The notes below the pieces were generated by a model that saw nothing but the letters and a program-made list of their open reading frames with translations, had not been told where the DNA came from and ran no database searches. Below are positions 21,078-41,480 of a stretch of 64,000 nt of DNA, piece by piece. A program made the position numbers and the translations under genes. Every line of letters starts with the position of its first letter. Position 1 is the first letter of the stretch. Source of the DNA: Heterodera schachtii (taxonomy: Eukaryota > Nematoda > Chromadorea > Rhabditida > Heteroderidae); NCBI GenBank assembly GCA_023374025.1, contig SIJG01000017.1, positions 1,565,671-1,629,670 on the forward strand, written 5' to 3'.

Positions 21078-23434
21078 TCACTTTCCATTCTGCGTTTGCG
21101 AGCTGCTGCTGCTGCTACTGCTACTGAACGAGATGGAAATGTTGAGGCTGGCAGTGACTGCGGTGCGCACTTTTGTGCAAGTGATGCAGCATTTGGACAT
21201 GGACAGGGCGTTGTAATTCTGCAATGGAAACAAAATGATTGATAATGAGTTAGTGTACTGCTTGCTGACCGGGTCGAGACACGTCTTCATGTAGCTGGGA
21301 TCGGTACAGTTTCCATTCATCAGATTGTCCGAACATGCTGAAAATGGCAATCAGTATACCAAAAGAAAAAGTGACATGGAATACGTGTCGGGAAGTTCGG
21401 CTTCGGCACCACTACTTGTCCGTCTTCCTTTTTGGTGCACTGCGATTGCATCTGTTCGTAGTCCGATTGCAATTGGCTATATTGTTCACTCATCTGTTTC
21501 CTCGATTCCTCCGACTGTTCTTTTTCAGTTCTTAGCTCTTCGCATTCTTTTACTTTTTTCTTATAAATTTTAATAGTTTTTGTTGCATTATCCGACAATT
21601 CTTCGTAAGTGGCAGCTAATTGATAATAAGCTTGCAACAACATCTTGTAACTTCCTCCATGGTTTTCGTTTTGGCTTCCATCTTGCCACTGTCCATTTCC
21701 AGATCCTCCACCAAGTCCTCCTCCCGACCCTCCTCCTGTTCCTCCTCCGTCTCCTCCTCCTGTTCCACCTTCGTTTCCTATTCCTCCTCCGCCTTTTCCT
21801 CCTGTTCCTCCTCCGTCTCCTCCTCCTGTTCCTCCCCCCGACCCTCCTCCTGTTCCTCCTCCTGTTCCACCTTCGTTTCCTGTTCCTCCTCCGCCTCCTC
21901 CTCCTGTTCCTTTTCCGTCTCCTCCTCCTGTTCCACCTCCGTCTCCTCCTCCTGTTCCACCTTCGTTTCCTATTCCTCCTCCGCCTTTTCCTCCTGTTCC
22001 TCCTCCGTCTCCTCCTCCTGTTCCTCCCCCCGACCCTCCTCCTGTTCCTCCTCCGTCTCCTCCTCCTGTTCCACCTCCGTTTCCTGTTCCTCCTCCGCCT
22101 CCTCCTCCTGTTCCACCTCCGTTTCCTGTTCCTACCCCTCCTGTTCCACCTTCGTTTCCTATTCCTCCTCCGCCTTTTCTTCCTGTTCCTCCTCCGTCTC
22201 CTCCTCCTGTTCCACCTCCGTTTCCTGTTCCTCCTCCGCCTCCTCCTCCTGTTCCTTTTCCGTCTCCTCCTCCTGTTCCACCTCCTGTTCCACCTCCTGT
22301 TCCTCCTCCGTCTCCTCCTCCTGTTCCACCTCCGTTTCCTGTTCCTCCTCCGTCTCCTCCTCCTGTTCCACCTCCGTTTCCTGTTCCTTTTCCGTCTCCT
22401 CCTCCTGTTCCACCTCCGTTTCCTGTTCCTCCTCCTCCTGTTCCACCGTCGTTTCCTATTCCTCCTCCGCCTTTTCCTCCTGTTCCTCCTCCGTCTCCTC
22501 CTCCTGTTCCACCTCCGTTTCCTGTTCCTCCTCCGCCTCCTCCTCCTGTTCCTTTTCCGTCTCCTCCTCCTGTTCCACCTCCTGTTCCTCCTCCGTCTCC
22601 TCCTCCTGTTCCACCTCCGTTTCCTGTTCCTCCTCCGCCTCCTCCTCCTGTTCCTTTTCCGTCTCCTCCTCCTGTTCCACCTCCGTTTCCTGTTCCTCCT
22701 CCTCCTGTTCCACCTTCGTTTCCTATTCCTCCTCCGCCTTTTCCTCCTGTTCCTCCTCCGTCTCCTCCTCCTGTTCCACCTCCGTTTCCTGTTCCTCCTC
22801 CGCCTCCTCCTCCTGTTCCTTTTCCGTCTCCTCCTCCTGTTCCACCTCCTGTTCCTCCTCCGTCTCCTCCTCCTGTTCCACCTCCGTTTCCTGTTCCTCC
22901 TCCGCCTCCTCCTCCTGTTCCTTTTCCGTCTCCTCCTCCTGTTCCACCTCCGTCTCCTCCTCCTGTTCCACCTTCGTTTCCTATTCCTCCTCCGCCTTTT
23001 CCTCCTGTTCCTCCTCCGTCTCCTCCTCCTGTTCCTCCTCCGTCTCCTCCTCCTGTTCCTCCTCCGTCTCCTCCTCCTGTTCCACCTCCGTTTCCTGTTC
23101 CTCCTCCGCCTCCTCCTCCTGTTCCTTTTCCGTCTCCTCCTCCTGTTCCACCTTCGTTTCCTATTCCTCCTCCGCCTTTTCCTCCTGTTCCTCCTCCGTC
23201 TCCTCCTCCTGTTCCTCCTCCGTCTCCTCCTCCTGTTCCACCTCCGTTTCCTGTTCCTCCTCCGCCTCCTCCTCCTGTTCCTTTTCCGTCTCCTCCTCCT
23301 TTTCCACCTCCGTTTCCTCCTCCGCTTCCTTCTGCTCCTCCTACTCCGTCCATTTCATCGCATTCATCACACCCAATTGTTTCTTTTACAAGAAATATTA
23401 ATAAAATGGTAAATAGCGTTAAACGCGGCCACAT
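21078..23434 (-). CDS. Secreted Gly-rich-repeat / coiled-coil / ShKT-like protein (effector-like paralogue B)
   Basis: Three exons: 21385-23434, 21270-21337 and 21078-21218, 752 residues in phase. It starts MWPRLTLFTILLIFLVKETIG, a clear signal peptide likely cleaved before CDECDEMDG. About 550 residues of Gly-rich repeats follow (units such as GGGDGKGTGG, GGTGNGGGTGGGDGGG and GGKGGGGIGNEGG), then a short coiled coil. The end is shared with paralogue A: QLQSDYEQMQSQCTKKEDGQ, VVVPKPNFPT, the same cysteine motif and the same Ser-rich tail. The last two introns match paralogue A in position and almost in sequence, including the in-frame 51-nt one (21219-21269). The repeat core and the signal peptide are unrelated to those of A. 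Function unknown. Confidence 0.75.
21700..23330 (-). repeat. Gly-coding tandem repeat array
   Basis: Hierarchical repeat: short units of 9-18 nt (on + 'cctcctcctgttcctcctccg' and variants) are organised into blocks of roughly 80-260 nt that recur almost unchanged, for example the start 'ccttcgtttcctattcctcctccgcc' found at about 21765, 21960, 22150, 22448, 22713, 22970 and 23152. This implies recent unequal exchange. No frame on either strand contains a stop over more than 1.6 kb, a result of the composition. Confidence 0.9.
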
Positions 23435-23803
23435 TATCTGAGATCGCTACACAAAGATTATTTAGAAAAAAAGTGTGCTGCTCATCAGAAAGATTCCAAT
23501 TTGAAATTTAATTTGAGCTGTTATAATTATATCTTTTGGAGCTTTAATAGGAGGGCTTAAGTTTCATTAAGCTAAACAAACAGCCAAAAATGGCAATTTT
23601 TTTGCGACCCGTTTGTTTTATTAATTTTCAGAGATTGGAACTTCTACTGAATTAGCTTAAACTGGTGACGACTTGAAGAATAAGGAACACTAAAATAAAT
23701 TGTCATTTTCTGCAAAACAAAATTAAAAATTTGGTTCACATTTTTCGTGTACTTTAATAAACAATTGTTTCAAAAAAGAAAAAAGCGTCAAAATAATTAT
23801 TAA
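23435..23803. other. Intergenic, AT-rich
   Basis: Upstream of paralogue B and 3' flank of the B56 gene. The only notable item is the motif at 23567-23583 similar to one upstream of paralogue A. Confidence 0.4.
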
Positions 23804-25535
23804 TTAATATTTGTCATTTCTAATGAGATCGCTCTCTTCCTCTTCCAATTTTTGTTCCTCCCTCAAATTCCTTCCGCTTTTTCTTCTCCGTGCCTCCTCT
23901 GTTGCTGTTTGTCCGCTTCTGTCAGTGCCATTCGCAGCGCATCCATCGTTTTGGCCGACTGTTTTTTTTGTTTGATTGGCATTTTGCTTAAATGCTCAAA
24001 AATAGACTGACCATTGCAATGACTCCACTGCTCCAATGTCTCTGTGCTTTGTCAATGGCCCGAATGGCCTCAGGGAATGCAAGTTGAGAGTGGTCCTTGA
24101 GAAATGTCAACATTTTCGGGCTCTTCCAGAGAAGGAGTGCTCTTTCTGCCAGCTGAAACATTATTATCCATTTTAAATGCCATGTCGACAATTTCCATAC
24201 CCGTGCATTTTGACTGGTCGTACATCGAACCAATCGGCCAACTAATGGTTTCATAATTGCCCGGAATTGGTCCTCACCAACTTGGCTCAAAATTTCATCC
24301 AACTCGGTGATGAACAGAATCTGAAAGTGTAAGTATTTTCGCCGGTGTCACTTTCAATTTTCCCACTTCTCTGATGCCACTTTTTGATGGCCAATTCCGT
24401 AGCAGTGATTTTATCACGGGTTTAGCCAACGAGGCGTCCTTTTCAACGAAAAGCATCACACAATATACCAACTTGGAGAAAAACATTGGCAGCGCGGGTG
24501 ATTTGTGTAATGGAAGCAGAACTCGAAACAGAAACTGTCGATGCTCCTCCTTCAGCGGCACATTGAATCCGTTGATGATGTCGCCAAGGATTTGGAGCAG
24601 TTCGTCCACCCCATTGAAGGGCATGGACTCGAAAGGTGTGGGACAGCAAAATGTTCGCCATTTGTTTCCGAATGCCGGTCCTCCGCTCCGTTAGTTTTGT
24701 GTAAATGCCGTGTACAATTTGCCGGGCTTTTTCCCGCTCCCGAGAGTCCGCCGAGCGGAGCAGCTCCAGTGCATTTAAGCAGAAGCAATCGGAGATGAAA
24801 GGGTCGAGCTGTTCGGCGGACAAACGGTCGATCAGCTGGCGGAGAAGGCGGTAGACCAACTGAAGGTGAGGCCAGGCCGGCTCCAAGAAAAGGCTGGACG
24901 AGGGCGAAGAGCCGAGCAAATCCTCCGAGTTGGACTCGCTCCACTGCGGCGAATAGGCACTCGGCGGCAACACCCTTCAGGGCAAATCAAGAGTAATTAG
25001 CAGTTCGGGCTGAAGGTTGAAGCCAGTCTTCAGTCATACCTGAACAGGTTGCACTCCATCGTTTTGAACAGTTCAGTGCCAATCTCCTCATTTGCCAACA
25101 ATGCGCTGTTTCTGCCAATGGCAACGAACTCGTTAAGCTCCTTTAGGGCATCTGCCTTCACTTCTTTCTCCTGTTTTTGCTTCATCGGGTCGCCAAAGTC
25201 AAGCATTTTTTGACATTGGCGCAACTTTTGAACAAATAATTTGCGTTGCCTAATTGGGTCGCAAATTGCTTCGCGGAGTGTCGGAAGAGGGACCTTTGGA
25301 GGGCGAGGGGCACATTCGCTGCTGATTATGCAAGACGAATCGGGGGACTGACCAGTGCTCCGTCCTCCTCAATGCTAGTCATGTCGCTGTTCTCCAGCTC
25401 GGTGCCGCTCTCCTGCTGGCCCTGCTCCGGCCACTTTTGCTGCCATTGCTGGGTCTCGAGGAACTGCTCGACCGAGTCGGCCCTCGTCCGCACTTCCCAC
25501 TCCCATCCGCCGGCGGAGGATAACATTGTCGTCAT
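23804..25535 (-). CDS. PP2A regulatory subunit B56 (PPP2R5 family), divergent
   Basis: Exons: 25353-25535, 25040-25293, 24367-24974, 24201-24320, 24012-24152 and 23804-23959, about 486 residues. B56 subunits direct PP2A to substrates. The N-terminal part has LPTLREAICDPIRQRKLFVQKLRQC. The HEAT-like core has HGIYTKLTERRTGIRKQM, ELLQILGDIINGFNVPLKEE, RVLLPLHKSPALP and VGRLVRCTTSQNAR, then LAERALLLWKSPKMLTFL and AIDKAQRHWS, all at expected family positions. The C-terminus is short and charged. The exon 24367-24974 needs a one-base shift near 24,630 (ANILLSHTF then ESMPFNGVDELL). The sequence on both sides aligns to the family without a gap, so this looks like a one-base insertion in the assembly or a recent mutation rather than an intron. 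ATG 25535 is the first ATG in frame. Confidence 0.85.
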
Positions 25536-28134
25536 TTGCTCTCTTTTTTCCAAAATACACTTTCAATTCTCTTTCCTCCTCCAATTCTCCCCACGTGTGC
25601 AATTTGTTCGTTTGCTTCGCTTGTGACTGTCCGTGTTGGGCTGACAATGAATGAATGGCGCGAGGAAGGCGAATGATCACTTAGGGGGAGGGTGAAATTT
25701 TGCTTAAATTTAAAGAGAAAAAACAAAAACAACAAAAAACACGGTGAGTGAAGCTGGGGGGGGGGGGTGAAAGGGTTACTGCGTGTGGGAGGCAGGGGAA
25801 GGGAACGGTGGGAGGGGGAATGAGTGTGAAAGGGACAGATAGAAAGGGGGAGGGGACGGGAGAGTGGGCCAATTAAGGGGGCAATTAAGTGATGGATGGA
25901 TTTGATGGCAAAATGGCGAAAGAAAAATGTCGCCGAGATAAATTTCCGTTGAATTCCTTTGCTCGGAGTGACTGAAAAGAGAAGAGGCAGGCGGCCCGGC
26001 CGGGGAACACCTTTTGCACAGTCACAAGGAAAGCAAAAGAAAGTGGAGAGAAAATGAAACCATTAATCGGAGAAAGTGGGGGGGGGGAGGGAATCCCCAC
26101 CCGCCCCACCAGCCCCTGTTGATTAAACAACATGGGTTGTTGTGAAAATAGGTCGATTTTGCTGGGGAAGGGATCCCCCGTCCAATTATACAGTGTTTTT
26201 GTCCGTGGACCCCTCGGGCTTTTTGAAAGCTCAGACATGATGACGTTGTTAGCCTTTGGACCTTGCAGTAAAAATAATTTTTATGAAGGACGAGGGTGGG
26301 GGAGGGCCGCGGGGGGCGAACGGCGATGACGAAACGGGTAAAAAGACCATAAAGAGAGGAGAATTCCCCACTTATTTGTTAGGGGAGGGGGGGGGGGGGA
26401 CGAAACGAAACCACGCCGGAGGGGGGGGGGGGGGGGGTGGGAAAGAATGACCACGCCCGAATGAGTGAAAGTGCCCATGTGCTCTACTCGTTCCTGACAC
26501 ACTTAAAAATTCATGGGTTTTTCCAAAAATGGCATTTGGGGGCGGCGACCGCGCGTCTCGGGACTTTATTTTATTTTGGTCTTATGAGAGAAATTTTTGG
26601 AGTTTGTGAACGCGTCGGACTCAAAACTTTTTTATAGTTCTGTTGTTTTGCTTTTATGATTTATTAATGAGTGTCTAATTGAGATTCGTCCCCCTCCCCC
26701 CGCTTTTTGTGTACTCCCCCCCCCCGTCCATCGGAATTTCGCAATGATTCGGACGCCGAATAATCCGACTGATAATAGCAGGTGGGTGGATTTTTCGTCA
26801 TTTAGCTCGTTAAAAGTAAAAACACATTAAGAAACGGATGGAGAAGTTTGGATGAAATTAATTGGAGAGGAACGGAAAGTTGAAAAGCCTTCTCCCCCGG
26901 GCCAACAGCTGCTGAAAATGACAAATCCTTCGCTATTCGTCGTTTAATTAATTGCTTCCATCCAATTCGTTTAATTTTTAATTTATAAATCATTTGGTGA
27001 TAATCTCTCGAAATCAAAAAGTGCATATGTGTTATAATTAAGGTTATAAGTTTGTATGTACTAAATAAAAATGCCAAATATGCATGCACTAAAATATGCC
27101 TTAAAAACTGCTAAAAATGGCTTTGAGCCCTCAAAAAATGACAAAAAATTGTGTAAAAAATATGCTCTAAAAATGCAAAAATGGCAAAATATGCATTTAT
27201 TCTTGAAAATCTCAAAATATGCTTTTATATGCACTAAAAACGTTCACCAAATCAAAAAATTTTGTAGAAATGCTATTTTTGAACCCCTTTTTCTTCATTA
27301 AAATATGCGCAGAAAAATATGCAAATCATTTAATTTATTATAATATAGTTTATTTGACAACATGTATCGATTAGGAATATTGGGTGGGCTGGGATCCCGA
27401 CCTCTAATCCTGAATTTTGGCCTGAGACATTGAGAAAAATTGTCGAAAAATAATTTTTGAAACTTTTTTAACTGGTGTGAGGATTTTGAGTTTTCTAACT
27501 ATTTTCTATTGGATAAGTGCCAGGGTCAATTTGTGTTGTGAATTCCGGTTTTCGATGGCCCTTCTTTAACTCCCTGGAAATTTGCTATGTATCAGCACCA
27601 AAATTAAAAATTCACAAACAAATCGCCCTTCTCTTTCCAATGGTAAAATTTTCGACAAACATTTGTGATAAGAATTGAACCAAATGGGCAATCGATCCAA
27701 CGCTTTTCTGAAGAATTATCCGATTTTACAAATTGCCCCAAGTGACGACAGAGCGATCACTCGGACAAATACAGAGGGAGGCATTACAGTTAATTACAAA
27801 TCCAAATGAACGTCCCCCGGGGGGTTCCCCCGCTCCGATTCGGTGTCACCGTTCGTCCCCCCCCCCCCCCCCCCCCCTCTCTTTCCTTTTTCGCTTTGAT
27901 CGCTCACTTTTCGCGAGAGTGAGTCCCTTCCCTCGCCCATCCCTCCGTTTTATTGCCAAATCACTGCCATTAATTTTACTGCACAATTTCTGTTCTAATG
28001 ACGACCAAGGGAATGTTTGTTTAATTCTTATATTTTAATAATTTTATTTCTTTTCAATAAATCAATGTAATAAAAAATATTTTATTGCTTGAGGGGACAA
28101 GCCAAACAAAAAACATCAATCGCTAATTGCCCAA
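25536..28134. other. Intergenic with G/C homopolymers and a degraded repeat
   Basis: 2.6 kb without a supportable gene. It has long G runs (25758-25768, 26077-26084, 26388-26398 and 26419-26436) and C runs (about 27,857-27,877). The short open frames are low-complexity. A degraded copy of the hAT-like repeat lies at about 27,040-27,330. Confidence 0.55.
27040..27330. repeat. Degraded hAT-like repeat, copy 3
   Basis: The left side reads aaggttataagtttgtatg, close to the tip of the 8891 element (TAGGGTTGTAAGTTATATGG). The right side, inverted, reads catattttaatgaagaaaaa plus the block 'agcatttct...aaaattttttgatttggtgaa' found in copies 1 and 2. Units 'aaaaatgcaaaaatggcaaaatatgc' fill the middle. 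No duplication found. Confidence 0.5.
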
Positions 28135-34236
<6,102 letters not shown>

Positions 34237-35133
34237 TTTGCTAACCGTCAGCGGAGGAGAGGAGTATAATTATCAAAAATGATCGACACGGGAAGAGGGG
34301 ACGGAGGGGAGAGGGAGGGGAAAGGGAAAGGGTGACGACGGAACAAACGGAACGGAGCCCAAAAAAATAAAAATAAATCTTATTGTGGGGAGGGGTGGCC
34401 GGAGAGGTGGAAAAGGAATGAATTGCACGAGAAATAAATTGTACGGACACAAAAAGAGCCCCTAAGGGCAAAAGGCAGAAAATTCAGCAATTTGCAGGGG
34501 GAGGGGGGCCTTATGTAAAGTGAGTGACTGATAAGGGAGATTGGCAGGGACAGCAGCGGGGGGACCAATTGCGGGGTCATTACGCTAAACATCCTTCGAA
34601 ATGGCGAAGATTTCGTCGTCAATTACCAAGTGAATGGCCCTCGTGCTCCCAATTTGTGATAATTTTGATAATTTCACTTTACAACAATTAATTAATTGAT
34701 AGCCCCCATTCATATGCTACTGATCAATAAGAAGTGTTTTATTTACTGATCAAGGGGAATAATCGCAAAAATATTTCAGGGCCAAAAACCAACGCAAATT
34801 TATGGGAATTTAATTTAAAAATTACACACCGAACGAATTCCATCCGAATTTGGTACTTTTTATTGTTTTTTATGTTCCTCTGATTTTTGTTCAGCAAATG
34901 GACAAATATGTAAAGAATAAGTGATGAGCCGTAATAATAAATAATGGGCAAAGGCTAAAATAAGCCAAATTTTGACGGAGAAAAGGGAAAAGTGTGAAAG
35001 AACCAGCCAAAAGCAAGAAATGAATGGACGGGACAGACTGATTTGATTTCCGATCGCCGCTTTATCTCCGCGGCTTTTTAATCCGTCCGTCCGTCGATCG
35101 GTTATTCATTTCGTCGGTCCGTCCGTCGGCCCC
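34237..35133. other. Intergenic, SREBP promoter side
   Basis: GA-rich proximal part (34255-34340), then AT-rich sequence. No coding evidence. It contains the SREBP promoter and the 3' flank of P5CS. Confidence 0.5.
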
Positions 35134-39082
<3,949 letters not shown>

Positions 39083-41480
39083 GGAGACGGAGCAGTACAG
39101 CAGGACGAACAGCAAACACCTGCAGAGGAAGAGGAAGGCTTAACACCGCGTGAGAAGTGATCATCGAAAATGGAATGAATGAAAATGCATGGGGGTAAAA
39201 CGATAATAAATAATTAACTAATTAATTAATGATCGATGGGGCAAAAGGGGGGAGAGAGAGAGACCAAATTGGAAGGCACAAAGTCCAAGTCGAGAGTGAA
39301 TGGAGCAACGGAACGACAAGAAAAAAGCAAGCAGGACAAATTGGGCGCGGTTGAATTGAATCTCTATTTTTTAGGGCGACAGAAATGCCAACAAATCCGA
39401 TAATTTGGTAACTTGGTATGTCCGTTCGTTATCTTATCAAACACAAAAATTCCGCGTTTTTCTTTCTCGTACATTTTTTGCGATAAGAGGAGGACAAAAT
39501 AACCTCGAAAGTGTTCGTTTTTCTCGGTCGAACTCAGCCTTTTCTTTTTGCCATTTTGTGGTCAATAAAAGGAGAAAAATCGCCCCATTTGATGGAAAGT
39601 GTCGAAGGATATTCCGAAAACAATGTTTAAATATAATGAAATCATTCAATATGAATTGATGATGATGATCATCATCATCATCAGCATAATGGGCATTTGG
39701 GTTATCAAGGTGATGTGATTGTAACGAGCAATTGGAAAAAGAGGGGAAAAGAGGAAGCGAATGATTGGGGAAATTGGGGGAAGGGGGGGGGGGGCGAAAG
39801 GTATCGAAAAGTGGAGAAAATGATGGAAGGAATGCAAAGAACTCGCAAAAGCATTCGACACAGCAGAAAAATGATAAGGTTGTGCAGATTCAGCTGAAAA
39901 ACAGCAGCAAAAAAGGTGGAAGACTAATAATACGTTGGGTGATTAATTAAGCAATTAATTAAACTGACTAATTACTGTGTCTAGCCAAACTTCGCCGTGT
40001 CTTTTAAACATTGTGCGAATTGCGGTGGTCCGTCCGACACTTTCGCCATAATTAAATGGGGGACAGACTCTCTCTCTTTCTTTGTTTTATACGATTCGCA
40101 TTTTGATCAATCGTTGCCCGTCCCGTCGCCTCGCCTTCCTCCGATGCTTTTTGGTTCGGCTGATAAGCGAATGATTATTTTGGCTTCCAATCGGTGGCCC
40201 ATTCGTTTGGCCCGGGGGGGGGGGGGGACGGGAAACCCATCGGCGGCCAAAGTCCGTCCGCCAGCGCAAAAGCGGCGTCTATTTTCGGAGACGGGGAAAG
40301 ACCTTCTCAGGGGAGACGACGGACGGGCGGAGGAGTGAATGAATTTAATGAGTGATTTCGGTGATTGATTGGTCACGACCACAACAATTATTGCGTCGGC
40401 GACGGACTTTCGACCAAAAGACCAACCGCCGGGGGCAATGGAAACCGAAAAACACACAAACAGCAGAAGCGAGCGGTGGCCTTGGACGTTGGCTCGGTTG
40501 GCATGACTTTTGAATTGTGGAATTTATGGAAGTGGGGGGGGGCGGTACACCAAGAAGTTTTTTTTTGGGGGGGGGATAAATAAGTGAAAATGGACAGCAG
40601 GAGGAAGTGATCCCCCGAGGGGGGGGGGGGAATCGAATGGTCTCAAAAGAGATCAGCGAATGAGAAGCCCATTATAAACGATTGATCAACAAAAAAAGGG
40701 TGGGAGAAAGAAATGATCAGAGTTTGGGGGAGGAGTCCATCGGCGGAGGATAAAAAAAAAGCGGGGGAGGGGAGAAGCCAAATTGGAGGACGAACGAATG
40801 CACTTTTTGATAAGCCATTGGGGGGGGGGGGGGTGATCCGACGACAATTAAGCAAAAAATCAGAGAAAAAAAAGATAAATGTACAAGTTAATTAAAAAAA
40901 AATCCGCTGTTTTCCCACACAAAGTAAGTAACCGTACAATAATAAGAATTATTATTATTGTTAAGTTAATGTTCGCTTCTTTAAAAACAATATTTTATCA
41001 ATGATTCGTCCTATTAACAATATTTTATTATGCTTAACTTTAATTGAGTAAATGGGAGAAAAATTTTGAGTTTAAAAATGACTAATTAGTAATTAAGTAG
41101 AACAAAAACAACAAGTGAATGGCTTGGAAGTCAAACAGCTAGCGAACAACAAAAAGTCAATTAGTAGGGAAATGATGAACTCAGACACTCAAATCATTCT
41201 ATTAAATAGTAACGAAAATGCGGAGCGAGCAAACGAGTTGTTTTCCCCATAATTAAAGACCAAATTGCCACAAAAGTGTAAAGGAGACCAGGCCTTTTTT
41301 GTAAAGGCAATATTTTTAAAAAAATTTAAAAGTGTAATTGGTTTGGCTGTCCATTACTATTTTAGTTTTATTTTTAGTCAATTTCAGATGAAAAAAAATG
41401 TAAAAACTAATTTTGAGTGTCCGAGGGAAGAAAAAAAAAGTATAATGGCACAACAAAAGTGAAAATGCCTTCCGTCGTTA
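39083..41480. other. Intergenic with G-homopolymers
   Basis: 2.4 kb with no supportable gene. G runs at about 39787, 40207-40217, 40566-40575, 40619-40630 and 40820-40832; a TGATGATGATCATCATCATC palindrome near 39,657; AT-rich sequence elsewhere. Confidence 0.5.

Noticed and set aside
21580..23412. Two open frames of about 600 codons on + (Leu/Phe/Arg-rich and Ser/Cys-rich)
   Set aside because: They are antisense to the Gly-repeat exon of paralogue B, whose signal peptide, introns and conserved C-terminus are convincing. Their length comes from stop-free repeat units.
20323..23803. Dorsal-gland promoter box (ATGCCA) upstream of the effector-like genes
   Set aside because: I looked on both strands in the upstream regions and found no convincing copy.
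39656..39684. TGATGATGATCATCATCATC palindrome
   Set aside because: A simple trinucleotide repeat meeting its inverse in intergenic DNA; no supporting context.
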